From positions 62,001-126,000 of the forward strand of contig NZ_QTQI01000001.1 of the NCBI RefSeq assembly GCF_003853705.1: a stretch of 64,000 nt of DNA, written 5' to 3'. A program made the translations under genes and the position numbers. Shown here one piece after another: positions 27,277 through 36,581 of this stretch; position 1 is the stretch's first letter; every line of letters starts with the position of its first letter. The notes below the pieces were generated by a model. That model did no database searches and was not told the DNA's origin. It worked only from the letters and a program-made list of their open reading frames with translations. The DNA is from Burkholderia sp. Bp8992. Its GTDB lineage: Bacteria > Pseudomonadota > Gammaproteobacteria > Burkholderiales > Burkholderiaceae.

Positions 27277-28050
27277 TCAATGCCGTTCGCCGCGCCAGCG
27301 TCCGGGCGCGACGCCGAAGCGTTTCGTGAACGCATGCGTGAACGTGCTCTGGTCAGCGAAGCCGACCGTGCCCGCGATGTCGACGAGCGGATGCCGGCCG
27401 TCGGCGAGCAGCACGACCGCTGCGTCGAGCCGCAGCCGCTGCAGGTAGCGATGCGGTGTTTCGCCGAATGCATCGACGAACAGTTGATGAAACCGGCGCA
27501 TCCCGTAGCCGCAGTGCGCGGCGAGATCGGCGATGCGCAGCGGCTCCGCGAGCCGCGCGCGCAGCCAGCGGTCGATGCGCGCGAAATCGAGGCCCGACGC
27601 GGGCGCGGCGATGCCGGCGTCGTCGAGCAATGCGTCGCACAGGCGTGCGGCGGCCTGCCACTGGAACCGGTGCGCGGCTGCGTGCCGTGCGTCGCCGGCC
27701 GGCGCATCGTGTTGCGCGGCGGCCGCTGCAACCTGCGCGACCAGCGACGTCAGCGCCGGGTCGATCGACACGGCGCGCGCATGGTCGAACAGCCGCTGCG
27801 GCACCGCGAGCGATGCCGCGGGCAGGTCGATCACGAGCTGGCGATTGTCGCCGAGGCCCGCGTAGTCATGGCGCGCGCCGGCCGGAATCAGCCAGGCGGC
27901 GTGCCGGTCGATGCGCTGGCCGATCCCGTCCACCGCCATCACCATCGCGCCATCGACGCCGAGCACGACCTGGTGGAAGTCGTGCACGTCCGACGCTTCG
28001 CACGTGTCGTAGCGGCGCAGCGCGATGGCGGGGGAGGCGATGCGTTCCAT
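27277..28050 (-). CDS. AraC-family transcriptional regulator
   Basis: 257 residues. The N-terminal cupin-like sensing domain (HQVVLGVDGAMVMAVDG, LIPAGARHDY) is followed by the C-terminal double helix-turn-helix (about 155-250) with LRIADLAAHCGYGMRRFHQLF and IAGTVGFADQSTFTHAFTKR. The domain order matches cupin-AraC activators. It ends the minus-strand pair with the FKBP gene (25-nt gap), so it may be transcribed from the FKBP promoter. Confidence 0.88.
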   Translation of the reverse strand: MERIASPAIALRRYDTCEASDVHDFHQVVLGVDGAMVMAVDGIGQRIDRHAAWLIPAGARHDYAGLGDNRQLVIDLPAASLAVPQRLFDHARAVSIDPALTSLVAQVAAAAAQHDAPAGDARHAAAHRFQWQAAARLCDALLDDAGIAAPASGLDFARIDRWLRARLAEPLRIADLAAHCGYGMRRFHQLFVDAFGETPHRYLQRLRLDAAVVLLADGRHPLVDIAGTVGFADQSTFTHAFTKRFGVAPGRWRGERH

Positions 28051-28075
28051 CGGAAGGAAGCGGCCGGGTGCGCGA

Positions 28076-28417
28076 TCAGACGTCGAGCAGTTCGACTTCG
28101 AACACGAGCGTCGCGTTCGGCGGAATCACGCCGCCTGCGCCGCGCGGGCCGTAGCCGAGTTGCGGCGGGATCGTCAGGCGACGCACGCCGCCGACCTTCA
28201 TGCCCTGCACGCCTTCGTCCCAGCCCTTGATGACCATGCCGCCGCCGAGCACGAATGCGAACGGGTCGTTGCGGTCCTTGCTCGAATCGAATTTCTGACC
28301 GTCGGTCAGCCAGCCCGTGTAGTGGACGCTGACGGTCTTGCCGGCTTGCGCTTCCGCGCCGGTGCCTTCGGTCAGGTCTTCGTATTTGAGGCCCGATTCG
28401 GTCGTGATGACAGACAT
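28076..28417 (-). CDS. FKBP-type peptidyl-prolyl cis-trans isomerase
   Basis: 113 residues, a single minimal cytosolic FKBP domain: [63 protein letters not shown]. The active-site Y, F, D, W and second Y/F are in place, so the isomerase should be active. No signal peptide or IF-domain dimerisation segment is present. An AGGAG site precedes the ATG, and a TACAAT -10 box on the minus strand lies near 28452-28457. Confidence 0.93.
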   Translation of the reverse strand: MSVITTESGLKYEDLTEGTGAEAQAGKTVSVHYTGWLTDGQKFDSSKDRNDPFAFVLGGGMVIKGWDEGVQGMKVGGVRRLTIPPQLGYGPRGAGGVIPPNATLVFEVELLDV

Positions 28418-28994
28418 GACTTCTCCTGAAAGAGCGTTACGTAAAACCGCTATTGTAGGCGAGCGTGCAGCGGGTCGGCGCGCGTGGTTCTTGTGTCGCT
28501 GCGTGCGGATCGGCAGCGTCGACCGACCGCCTTGCCTGCGGTCGCCCGAAACACGATTGGAACGCGCGTTTGAATTTTTTGCGAGCCATGCGATCGCCGT
28601 TGCACCAGGCGAGTGCGCCGCACGTATGAATCGGTGTTGCCGGGGCCGCCGGCCGTATCGCGTCCGGCCGGCGCCGGATACCGCGAAATGCCCGTCCCAC
28701 GGGGCTTTCAGGTAGCCGACAGGGCATGCGGCCGGGCGTCGTGCATCACGTGCCGCCCAGCCCCCGCGTTCGAATCGCGGCCGGTCCCGGCGCCGTTCGA
28801 GCGCCGTTTTTTCCGCCTTTTCGACCGTGCCCCGTTTGGAAGCGCGCATCTACCGCGCGGCTTGCACGCGCTGGCGCGGGCGGCCTATCTTTACATCTGT
28901 CGATGTCAGGATTTTGGCGGTGCGCGACGCGCCGCCCGGGCGTGCGCCGGCCGCGTCGGATGACGCGCCGGGCCGCCTCGGAACCAGGAGAACC
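28418..28994. other. Divergent intergenic region (FKBP / PF10118 gene)
   Basis: 577 bases with no convincing gene. The left end holds the FKBP promoter. Near the right end there is a small dyad ACATC-TGTC-GATGT (28893-28906), about 90 nt before the PF10118 start, a possible operator. Nothing else stands out. Confidence 0.5.
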
Positions 28995-29918
28995 ATGAAC
29001 ATGAAGTCAGCCGCTTCCGCCACCGCAGCCGGGATCATGCCGGTGCGCCGCGACCTGCGCTTCGACCTGCCGGTCGAACGCGCGAAGGACTGGCATGGCC
29101 TCGGGTCGCACGTGACCCATTTCTTCAACGCGCTGTCGCTGCTGTTTCCGGCCGGCGAGCGCTTCTTCATGGATTCGGTGCGCAACTACCGCGACCGGAT
29201 CGACGATCCCGTATTGAAGCAGCAGGTGCTCGGCTTCATCGGCCAGGAGGCGATGCATACGCGCGAGCACATCGAATACAACGAGCTGATGCAGGCGAAC
29301 CGCCTGCCCGCGCGCAAGCTCGACAAGCGCGTGTGGACGGTGCTCGCCTTCATGAAGCGCAAGCTGCCGCATTCGGTACAGCTCGCGCATACGGTCGCGG
29401 CCGAACACTACACGGCGATGCTCGCCGACTGGCTGCTGCGCGACCCGACGCGCCTCGACGGTTCGGTCGAAGGCTACCGCCAGATGTGGATCTGGCACGC
29501 GCTCGAGGAAACCGAGCACAAGGCCGTGTCGTTCGACGTATGGAATGCCGCGATGAAGCCGGGGCTGCGCCGCTACCTGATCCGCATCGGCGTGTATCTG
29601 CTGACGACGCTGACCTTCTGGCCGACCGTGTTCCTGATGCACGCGACGCTGCTGTGGCGCGATCGCGGCGCCGGCCATCACGTGCGCGGCATGCTGCGGA
29701 TGATCGCGTTCCTGTACGGGCCGCGCCGCGGCCTGTTCCCGCGCATCGCGGGCGAATGGCTGAGCTTTTTCCGGCCGGGCTTCCATCCGTGGGATCACGA
29801 CAACCATCACCATCTTGCGCGCGTCGACGCGCTCGCCGCCACCTACGGCGAAAAGGGCGGCGCACCTGCCGGACGCGGCCGCGCGAACGCGCCGGCATCG
29901 CTCGCGTCGGGCCGCTGA
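28995..29918 (+). CDS. PF10118-family putative metal-dependent hydrolase
   Basis: 307 residues. Conserved metal-ligand-like motifs are ALSLLFPAGERFFMDSVR, GQEAMHTREHIEYNE, TVAAEHYTAML and WHALEETEHKAVSFD; the paired E/ExxH motifs resemble a diiron site. One or two hydrophobic helices at about residues 195-220 suggest membrane association. The ATG at 28995 has AGGAG 6 nt upstream. The family is annotated as predicted metal-dependent hydrolase; its reaction is not established, and a ferritin-like oxygenase chemistry is as likely. Transcribed alone. Confidence 0.78.
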   Translation: MNMKSAASATAAGIMPVRRDLRFDLPVERAKDWHGLGSHVTHFFNALSLLFPAGERFFMDSVRNYRDRIDDPVLKQQVLGFIGQEAMHTREHIEYNELMQANRLPARKLDKRVWTVLAFMKRKLPHSVQLAHTVAAEHYTAMLADWLLRDPTRLDGSVEGYRQMWIWHALEETEHKAVSFDVWNAAMKPGLRRYLIRIGVYLLTTLTFWPTVFLMHATLLWRDRGAGHHVRGMLRMIAFLYGPRRGLFPRIAGEWLSFFRPGFHPWDHDNHHHLARVDALAATYGEKGGAPAGRGRANAPASLASGR

Positions 29919-30360
29919 CACGACCCGCCGCGCGGCGATGCGCGGCGCATGTTGCGTTCCCGCATCAGCGGGCTTCCTGTGACGATTGGCGGAAGTCGAC
30001 CGGAAACGATTGCACGCCCGCCGGCGTGCGCGGCCGACGGGGCGCGTGCACCCGCGCCGGCGTCCCGATCCTGCGTAGCCGCATCACATGCAAACGCCGC
30101 GCGCCAGCACCGGCGCGGGTTTGCGCGCGGTGCGCCGTCCCGCTCCGGGTTCTTGCCGCACGCGCCACAGGGATAACACCCATCTAGTCGCCCGCCGGCC
30201 GCATCGATATACCGTTCATGACAGCGTCCCCTTCGCGCGCGATTCGTGCGGAGGGGGATTTTATTCGGACGGAAATGCGGCCAATATGTCGGTTCAATCG
30301 TGGTCCGTCGGACACGGCGGCGAGCCGGCGCACGATACCAACGCCAAGCGGGGAACAACG
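29919..30360. other. Intergenic region before the VpsR-like regulator
   Basis: 442 bases with no convincing gene. A short perfect dyad GTCCG-T-CGGAC (30303-30313) lies 48 nt before the regulator start and could be an autoregulatory site. GGGATTTTATTC near 30255 is the most AT-rich part. No strong promoter was recognised. Confidence 0.45.
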
Positions 30361-31842
30361 ATGGTTGCAAGGTCACCCGACGCAAACGGGCAGGCGGCGC
30401 CCGAGATGACGGATGTATCCGTCACCGCTCCCGAGGCTGGACGCAAGCTGTTCGTGATCATGCGGACGCCCGACGAGCCGTTGCTGGCGCAACTGCGCGG
30501 GCTCGGCTGGGAGATCGCGGTCGCGAAGACGGCCGGCGCCGCGCAGAACATGACCTCCGGCGTGAGCGTCGCGGCCGGGCTGGTCGATTTCACGGGGTTC
30601 ACGTCGCGCGACTATCCCGCGCTGAAGGCGTGCCTGAGCCAGCCGGCGATCGGCTGGATTTCCATCGCGCAGGCCGGCATTACGATCAGTCCTGCCGTGC
30701 GCGAGCTGATCCGCAGCTATTGTTTCGACTATGTGACGCTGCCGCTGCCCTACGAATGGATTTCGCATGTGCTTGGTCATGCGCGCGGGATGGCCGCGCT
30801 CGATCGCGTCGACGGCGCGGCCTATGCGGCGTCGATAGGCGAACACGGGATGATCGGCAACTGCGAAGCGATGCAGCAGTTGTTCAGCACGATCCGCAAG
30901 GTCGCGAAGACCGATGCGAGCGTGTTCATCTCGGGCGAGTCGGGTACCGGCAAGGAACTGACCGCGCTCGCGATTCACGAGCGTTCCGGGCGCGGCAAGG
31001 GGCCGTTCATCGCGATCAATTGCGGGGCGATTCCGCATCACCTGCTGCAGTCGGAACTGTTCGGCTACGAGCGCGGCGCATTCACCGGCGCGAACCAGCG
31101 GCGCGCGGGCCGGATCGAGTCGGCGAACGGCGGCACGCTGTTTCTCGACGAGATCGGCGACATGCCGGTCGAGAGCCAGGCGAGCCTGCTGCGCTTCCTG
31201 CAGGAAGGGAAGATCGAGCGGCTCGGCGGGCAGGAATCGATCGCGGTCGACGTGCGGATCATCTCGGCCACGCACGTGGATCTCGACGGCGCGGTCGAGG
31301 CCGGGCGCTTCCGCGCGGACCTCTATCACCGGCTGTGCGTGCTGCGCATCCACGAGCCGCCGCTGCGCGCGCGCGGCAAGGACATCGATATCCTCGCGCA
31401 CTACGTGCTGCAGAAATTCAAGTCCGACAGCGGTCGCAAGATCAGCGGCTTCACGTCGGCCGCGCTCGATGCGATGCGCCGCTACGAATGGCCCGGCAAC
31501 GTGCGCGAGCTGATCAACCGCGTGCGGCGCGCGATCGTGATGGCCGAGAGCCGGCTGCTGACGCCGCACGATCTCGGGCTCGAGACGCCCGGCGAAACCG
31601 AACCCGTGACGCTCGAACAGGCGAGGGCGCTCGCCGAGCGCACCGCAATCGAGAACGCGCTGCTGCGCAACGATCACCGGATCAACAAGGCCGCCGCCGA
31701 ACTCGGCATCTCGCGCGTGACGCTCTACCGGATGATGATCGAGCACGGGCTGAACGATCACGACAACAACGGCGGAAACGGCGACAACGGCGGGCACGAC
31801 GGCGCGCCGTCCGGCGACGCCGGGCATCAGCGGGTCGGCTGA
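30361..31842 (+). CDS. VpsR-like sigma-54-dependent transcriptional activator
   Basis: 493 residues. The N-terminal domain (about 25-150) resembles the receiver-like VpsR domain rather than a canonical phospho-receiver. The AAA+ domain has Walker A GESGTGKE at 192-199, the sigma-54 contact loop GAFTGA at 239-244 and Walker B GTLFLDEIGD. The C-terminal Fis-type helix-turn-helix includes NKAAAELGISRVTLYRMM. VpsR of Vibrio cholerae controls exopolysaccharide with c-di-GMP. Because GAFTGA is intact, this protein should activate sigma-54 promoters. A candidate target lies just downstream at 32189. The link to exopolysaccharide is an inference. Confidence 0.85.
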   Translation: MVARSPDANGQAAPEMTDVSVTAPEAGRKLFVIMRTPDEPLLAQLRGLGWEIAVAKTAGAAQNMTSGVSVAAGLVDFTGFTSRDYPALKACLSQPAIGWISIAQAGITISPAVRELIRSYCFDYVTLPLPYEWISHVLGHARGMAALDRVDGAAYAASIGEHGMIGNCEAMQQLFSTIRKVAKTDASVFISGESGTGKELTALAIHERSGRGKGPFIAINCGAIPHHLLQSELFGYERGAFTGANQRRAGRIESANGGTLFLDEIGDMPVESQASLLRFLQEGKIERLGGQESIAVDVRIISATHVDLDGAVEAGRFRADLYHRLCVLRIHEPPLRARGKDIDILAHYVLQKFKSDSGRKISGFTSAALDAMRRYEWPGNVRELINRVRRAIVMAESRLLTPHDLGLETPGETEPVTLEQARALAERTAIENALLRNDHRINKAAAELGISRVTLYRMMIEHGLNDHDNNGGNGDNGGHDGAPSGDAGHQRVG

Positions 31843-32865
31843 GCAGGAGCCGGTGCGGCACGACCGCGCCGGTTGCACCGTGCAGCCGGCGCGGTCGTCC
31901 GGCCCGGCCCGTGTCGACCCGCCGCGCCGGCGGGCATGTAAAGCGCATGAAACATTTCGCGTCGGCAGCCGGGCGAATTCTCGCGGCAAACCGCGCCGAA
32001 CGGCCCGGCACCTATCGGTAAAAACGCCGCGCTCCATTGTTCAGCCTTATCCCGCAAGGCTCTGCCGTCGCCCGTCCGGCGCGTGCCGCGTGCCGCATGT
32101 TTCAGATTCGCAACTTCCGCCAATCCGCCCCCGTTCCGGCTGCCTGCGGGCACTGCCAACCCCTTGTCTGGACAGGCTTACGCGTGGCTGGCCCGCTCCT
32201 TGCGAAGCTTGTCATGCGAAAGTCGACGACGCGAGGTCCGGCCGGTTCCAGCGGCCAGGACGCACTCCGCGGGGATGCGGCGGCGGAGCGCGGCGCAGTT
32301 GCCGCGTTCCGGCGGGCAACGGACGTCGTCGCCTGATCGTCGGGGCACCGGCATCGTCCGGTTGCCGGAACAAACATCACACAGCAAACGGGGTAGAAAA
32401 TGAACGATCGCCACACGCCGCGGCCGGCAGGCCGCGATCGCAGTGACTCGGGGCATCGCCGGTCGAACGTCGCACTCGCAGCCGGCCGGCATGCATCGAC
32501 AGGCCATCTCTCCGCGCCCGGTGCGAGGCGGATCCGGCTGGTTGCCGGTCATCCGCGCCGGGTCGGCACTTTCCTGCACGCCAACCCGGTTCGCATGGGC
32601 ATGTGCGCACGGGCGCCGGTACCGCGGCGCCCGATCTTCGCCTATTGACCCCGAGCAGCAGGCCGGCCGTTCGCGTTGCCGGTCGTTCCCTGGGCAATTG
32701 ATCTGCAATCCGAACGATGGTCGAGGCGCCGTGTCGTGCACGCGACGCAAGACAAGAGCATTCGATGCAACGGCGAACCGCGCGGTGCCGTTGCCATCCG
32801 GTTGAAGGGGAGGGGCGGTCGGACGCGCGCGACGGGAGTGGCACCCGTACGCGCGCGACGCCGTT
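31843..32865. other. Long gap without a convincing gene, containing a sigma-54 promoter candidate
   Basis: About 1 kb. Frames that stay open here (for example 32400-32648, 82 codons) are Arg/Ala-rich with no recognisable domain, and I do not call them genes. The notable element is the -24/-12 match at 32189-32204. The region could hold a small RNA or a short unrecognised protein. Confidence 0.55.
32189..32204 (+). promoter_or_regulatory. Candidate sigma-54 (-24/-12) promoter
   Basis: TGGCCCG-CTCC-TTGCG matches the consensus TGGCACG-N4-TTGCW with exact GG/GC spacing. A TGTC-TG-GACA dyad lies just upstream at 32166-32175. The site is 347 nt after the gene of a sigma-54 activator and points into a stretch with no called gene. 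Confidence 0.55.
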
Positions 32866-33648
32866 TCAGCTGCCGTAGATGTCGAAGTCGAAGTACTTCG
32901 ACGCGAGCCGCTTGTAGGTGCCGTCCTTGACCATGTCGAGGATCGCGCGATCGATCTTCGCCTTCAGGTCGGCGTCTTCCTTGCGCAGCCCGATGCCGGC
33001 GCCGATGCCGAGCATCTTCTCGTCGACGAGTTCGGGCCCGACGAACGTGTAGTTCGCGCCGCGCGGCGATTTCAGGAACCCGATCGCGGCCTGCACTTCA
33101 TCCTGGAGCGCTGCATCGAGGCGGCCCGACGTCAGGTCCGCGTACACGCCGTCCTGGTTCTGGTACGACACGACGTTCGCGCCTTGCTTGCCCCAGTACG
33201 CCTTCGCGTACGTTTCCTGCGTCGTGCCCTGCTCGACGCCGATCGACTTGCCCTTCAGCGATTCGGCCGTCGGCAGCAGCGGCGAGCCCTTCTTCACGAC
33301 GAGCCGCGTCGGCTGGTTGTAGATCTTCGTCGTGAAGCCGATCTGTTCCGCGCGTTGCGGCGTGATCGACATCGACGACAGCACCGCGTCGAACTTCTTC
33401 GCCTTCAGCGCCGGAATCATCCCGTCGAAATCGTTCTCGAGCCACACGCACTTGGCCTTCAGCCGCGCGCAGATCTCGTTGCCGAGGTCGATGTCGAAGC
33501 CGACGAGCTTGCCGTCGGGCGCCTTCGACTCGAACGGCGCGTAGCTGGCATCGGTGCCGAAGCGGATCGTGGTCCAGTCCTTCGCGGCGGCGGGGCCTGC
33601 GGATACCGCGAGCAGGGCGATCGAAACAGCGGCAATCAGTCTCTTCAT
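32866..33648 (-). CDS. Amino-acid ABC transporter periplasmic binding protein (HisJ/ArgT type)
   Basis: 260 residues with a Sec signal peptide (MKRLIAAVSIALLAVSAGPAAA). Family-3 solute-binding motifs are FGTDASYAPFESKAPDGKLVGFDIDLGNEI, seen as GFDIDLGNEICARL near residue 50, then FDAVLSSMSITPQRAEQIGFT and GKSIGVEQGTTQETYA. It most resembles lysine/arginine/ornithine or histidine binders. No permease or ATPase genes lie beside it, so it is an orphan that must use a transporter encoded elsewhere or act as a sensor. Confidence 0.88.
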   Translation of the reverse strand: MKRLIAAVSIALLAVSAGPAAAKDWTTIRFGTDASYAPFESKAPDGKLVGFDIDLGNEICARLKAKCVWLENDFDGMIPALKAKKFDAVLSSMSITPQRAEQIGFTTKIYNQPTRLVVKKGSPLLPTAESLKGKSIGVEQGTTQETYAKAYWGKQGANVVSYQNQDGVYADLTSGRLDAALQDEVQAAIGFLKSPRGANYTFVGPELVDEKMLGIGAGIGLRKEDADLKAKIDRAILDMVKDGTYKRLASKYFDFDIYGS

Positions 33649-33842
33649 GGTGCGTTCCTTGGCGGGTGCTTCCGGGTTCTGTGCGACACGGTTTCACGGA
33701 TACGAGCCGCGTCTTCGCGCGGTGTCCGCACGGTCATTAACGCAGAAAATAAAATACGAGTCCAGAATGGACAAAAAATATCGTTCCGTCGGAAGCAATG
33801 GCCGATCGACGGGTGTCGACCCTTGCAAAAATACGAAAATGG

Positions 33843-33880
33843 ACTAATCTTGTTAGTAAATTCGTTTCGAGACTAACGAT
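33843..33880. promoter_or_regulatory. Operator candidate of the Xre/RES toxin-antitoxin operon
   Basis: A perfect dyad ACTAA-TCTTG-TTAGT (33843-33857) and a further half-site ACTAA at 33872-33876 precede the antitoxin ATG at 33882. Antitoxins of this family usually repress their own operon, so this is the likely site. Confidence 0.6.
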
Positions 33881-33881
33881 C

Positions 33882-34301
33882 ATGTCACAGCCCGCCTACG
33901 ATTCGCATTCCGCCCCGCCGCAGGCCTCGGTCGCCCAGATGTCGGCGGCCGGCCTGCGTGCGTTTTTCAACATCGCGCGCGACTGGGAACTGACGATCGA
34001 CGAGCAGATCGTGCTGCTCGGGTCGCCCGGCCGTTCGACGTTCTTCAAGTGGAAGGCCACGCCGGAATCGGCGCGGCTGCCGCGCGATACGCTCGAGCGG
34101 CTGTCGCTGCTGCTCGGCATCTACAAGGCGCTGCAGATCCTGCTGCCGCAGCCGGCCGCGGCCGACGCGTGGGTCAAGCGGCCCAACGACGCGGCGCCGT
34201 TCGGCGGCCGGCGCGCACTCGACCGGATGCTCGCCGGCAACGTCGGCGATCTGGTCGCCGTCCGGCAATATCTCGACGCGATGCGGGGTGGCTGGGCGTG
34301 A
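33882..34301 (+). CDS. Xre/MbcA/ParS-type antitoxin (DUF2384)
   Basis: 139 residues. An N-terminal Xre-like helix-turn-helix region (about 25-75: TIDEQIVLLG, STFFKWK) precedes the C-terminal toxin-binding domain (about 85-139) with FGGRRALDRMLAGNVGDLVAVRQYL. This is the antitoxin half of RES-Xre systems; it binds and blocks the RES enzyme and represses the promoter. The end overlaps or abuts the toxin start. Confidence 0.88.
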   Translation: MSQPAYDSHSAPPQASVAQMSAAGLRAFFNIARDWELTIDEQIVLLGSPGRSTFFKWKATPESARLPRDTLERLSLLLGIYKALQILLPQPAAADAWVKRPNDAAPFGGRRALDRMLAGNVGDLVAVRQYLDAMRGGWA

Positions 34302-34303
34302 CG

Positions 34304-34999
34304 ATGCCGATCGAAACACAACAATGGCCCACGACCACGGTCGACTGGGCACCTGCCTATCGTGTGATTCCCACCCGTTTTCCGGCAATCAACCTGTTCG
34401 ACCGCGTCGCCTCGGCGGACGATTTCGACGCGCTGTATGCGCTCGAGTCGCTGACCAACGACCGCATCCGCAACGAAATCGGCGCGCTTGACCTCGTGCC
34501 GCCTGCCGAGCGCCGCTACGGGCTGGGCTGGGGGCCGATCATGGCTGCGTTTACGCACCTGAATCCGCAGGGCAGCCGCTTTTCCGACGGCAGCTACGGC
34601 GTGTTCTATTGCACCCGCTCGCGCGATACGGCGATCGCCGAAACGCGCTATCACAGCGCGCTGTTCCTGGCCGCGACGAAGGAGCCGCCGATGCGCCAGC
34701 AGATGCGGCTCTACACCGTGTTCGCGCAGGGCAGCGTGGTCGACGTGCGCACCTGGCCGCAGCGCGATCCCGCGTTGCTGCATCCGCTCGACTACGGCGC
34801 CGGGCAGGCGCTCGGCCGGGCGGTGCGCAACGCGGGCGGCGCGGGGATCGTCTATCCGTCGGTGCGCGACCCGCGCGGCGAGTGTCTGGCGGCGTTCCGC
34901 ACCGCGCTGCTGCGCGATTGCCATCACGCGGCCTATCTCGAATACAACTGGAACGGCACCGGTGTCGATGCGGTGTTCGAGCTGAACCAGGTCGGCTAG
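34304..34999 (+). CDS. RES-domain toxin (NAD-degrading family)
   Basis: 231 residues. The three residues that name the domain are present: R20 in AYRVIPTRF, E in IAETRYH (about 115) and S in IVYPSVRDPRGE (about 186). Family members such as MbcT deplete NAD+ and arrest growth when the antitoxin is degraded. The ATG at 34304 is 2 nt after the antitoxin stop; a GTG at 34298 overlapping it by 4 bp is an alternative. With the preceding gene this forms a complete type II toxin-antitoxin module. Confidence 0.9.
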   Translation: MPIETQQWPTTTVDWAPAYRVIPTRFPAINLFDRVASADDFDALYALESLTNDRIRNEIGALDLVPPAERRYGLGWGPIMAAFTHLNPQGSRFSDGSYGVFYCTRSRDTAIAETRYHSALFLAATKEPPMRQQMRLYTVFAQGSVVDVRTWPQRDPALLHPLDYGAGQALGRAVRNAGGAGIVYPSVRDPRGECLAAFRTALLRDCHHAAYLEYNWNGTGVDAVFELNQVG

Positions 35000-35051
35000 C
35001 ACGCACCGGCTCGCGCGCCGTGGCCGGCGACGGTGCAGGGGCGCGAGCGCG

Positions 35052-35783
35052 TTACGGCAGCGGCCAGTCGCCCGCGTGGCGCTCGCGCGCCTCGGCCTGC
35101 GTCATCGACCACGTGCTGCCGGTACGCGGCTCGACGAGCGTGAGCCTCCCGGCCGGCGCGAACGCGCCCGTGTCGATGAACCATTGCGCACCGATCCGCT
35201 GCGGCGCGCGCACGGGCGTATGCCCGGTGCAGGTCAGCGACAGCCCGGCCTGCCGCGCCGGATCGGCGAGCCCCTGGACGAGATCGCGACCCCAGATCAG
35301 CCGCTCGCGCACGTCGTGCGCATAGCTGCCCGTGTCGAGATCGGCGTCCGAGCCGAAGAATTCCGCATGCAGCACGTTGAAGCGGCCGGGGCCGTCGCCG
35401 ATCACGCGCACCAGCGGCAGCGCGTCGACGCGCGCCGCATGGGCGTGCAGCCGTTCCGGCGGCAGGTCGGCGCCCCAGTCGCCGCCGATCCCGCGCCACG
35501 CGTCGGGCGACAGCTTGCCGCGCGACACGAGGCTCAGCACTTCCTCGTGGTTGCCGCGCACGACGTGGCACCACGGACGGTCGAGCAGGTCGAGCGCGGT
35601 TTCGGAGGCAGGGCCGCGGTCGACCAGGTCGCCGACCGAGAACAGGCGGTCGCGGGCCGGATCGAAGCGGATGTCGCGCAGCAGCGCGCGCAGCACGTCC
35701 ACGCACCCGTGCAGGTCGCCGACGACGAAGTCGCAGCCGGCGGTGTTCGCGGGGTGGCGGCAGAGGGGGGCGGTGGCAGTCAT
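35052..35783 (-). CDS. Metallophosphoesterase (PrpA/serine-threonine phosphatase 1-like)
   Basis: 243 residues with the PPP-type metal-binding signatures GDLHGC (near 22), GDLVDRG (near 50) and RGNHEE (near 75). Later His residues are in VLHAEFFG and CTGHTPV. The size matches bacterial single-domain protein phosphatases and ApaH-like enzymes. The natural substrate (phosphoprotein or dinucleotide) cannot be told. It converges with the RES toxin gene and is transcribed alone. Confidence 0.88.
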   Translation of the reverse strand: MTATAPLCRHPANTAGCDFVVGDLHGCVDVLRALLRDIRFDPARDRLFSVGDLVDRGPASETALDLLDRPWCHVVRGNHEEVLSLVSRGKLSPDAWRGIGGDWGADLPPERLHAHAARVDALPLVRVIGDGPGRFNVLHAEFFGSDADLDTGSYAHDVRERLIWGRDLVQGLADPARQAGLSLTCTGHTPVRAPQRIGAQWFIDTGAFAPAGRLTLVEPRTGSTWSMTQAEARERHAGDWPLP

Positions 35784-35921
35784 CCCCTTATCTTAGGCGC
35801 TCGCGCCCATCGCCACGTCACGATGGAATGGCGATAATCGGGCGCGGTATCCTACGGCGCGGCGCAGCGGGCCGCCCCGTGCGCCGTTCGAACCCTTTCC
35901 ATCCGCTTTCGGAATCACACG

Positions 35922-36575
35922 ATGACGCTTTATCCGCAGGTATTACGCAACCGGCCGCGCATGGTCGTGGCGTTCGTCGCAGGCTTGCTGTGCGCGGTGC
36001 TGCTGCCGTTTCCGCTGCGTCCGGCCGTGCGGGCGCTGATCGGCTGGGATTGCACGGTCTGGCTGTATCTCGTGCTGATGTGGGTGCGCATGGTTACCGC
36101 GCATCATCACAAGGTGCGCGAAGTCGCGATCCGTGAAGACGAAAACGCGACGACCGTGCTGACCGTCGTGTGCTTCGCGACCGTCGCGAGCGTCGCTGCG
36201 ATCGCGATCGAACTCGCAACCGTCAAGAGCGTGGGCTTCAGCGCGGGGCTCAGCCACTACGCGATCACGGCCGCGACGCTGTTCGGTGCGTGGTTCCTGA
36301 TCCCGACGATCTTCACGCTGAACTATGCGCGGCTCTATTACGGCTCGCCGTCCAGCGACCGCGCGCTGCGCTTCCCCGACCGCAACCCCGAGCCCGATTA
36401 CTGGGACTTCCTGTATTTCGCGTTCACGATCGCGGTCGCGTCGCAGACGGCCGACGTGTCGCTCGCGAACCGCTCCGCGCGACGCTCGGTGCTCGCGCAG
36501 TCGATCCTGTCGTTCTACTTCAACATGGCCGTGCTCGGGCTGTCGATCAACGTCGCGGCCGGCCTGCTGAGCTGA
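35922..36575 (+). CDS. DUF1345 integral membrane protein
   Basis: 217 residues with about five hydrophobic helices (for example [19 protein letters not shown] and [16 protein letters not shown]). The conserved central segment includes NYARLYY and [22 protein letters not shown], diagnostic of DUF1345. Function unknown. It is convergent with the GST gene, 6 nt apart end to end. Confidence 0.88.
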   Translation: MTLYPQVLRNRPRMVVAFVAGLLCAVLLPFPLRPAVRALIGWDCTVWLYLVLMWVRMVTAHHHKVREVAIREDENATTVLTVVCFATVASVAAIAIELATVKSVGFSAGLSHYAITAATLFGAWFLIPTIFTLNYARLYYGSPSSDRALRFPDRNPEPDYWDFLYFAFTIAVASQTADVSLANRSARRSVLAQSILSFYFNMAVLGLSINVAAGLLS

Positions 36576-36581
36576 CGCCGG

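Noticed and set aside
28827-28994. N-terminal extension of the PF10118 protein from an upstream ATG
   Set aside because: The extra 56 residues are low-complexity and the ATG at 28995 has a well-placed AGGAG and matches family length.
31853-32446. A 197-codon frame overlapping the same gap
   Set aside because: Cys/Arg/Pro-rich translation typical of non-coding GC-rich sequence, with no motif.
32400-32648. An 82-codon frame in the gap after the VpsR-like gene
   Set aside because: Arg/Ala-rich, no known domain and no good ribosome site. It remains possible as a target of the nearby sigma-54 promoter but is not supported as a gene.
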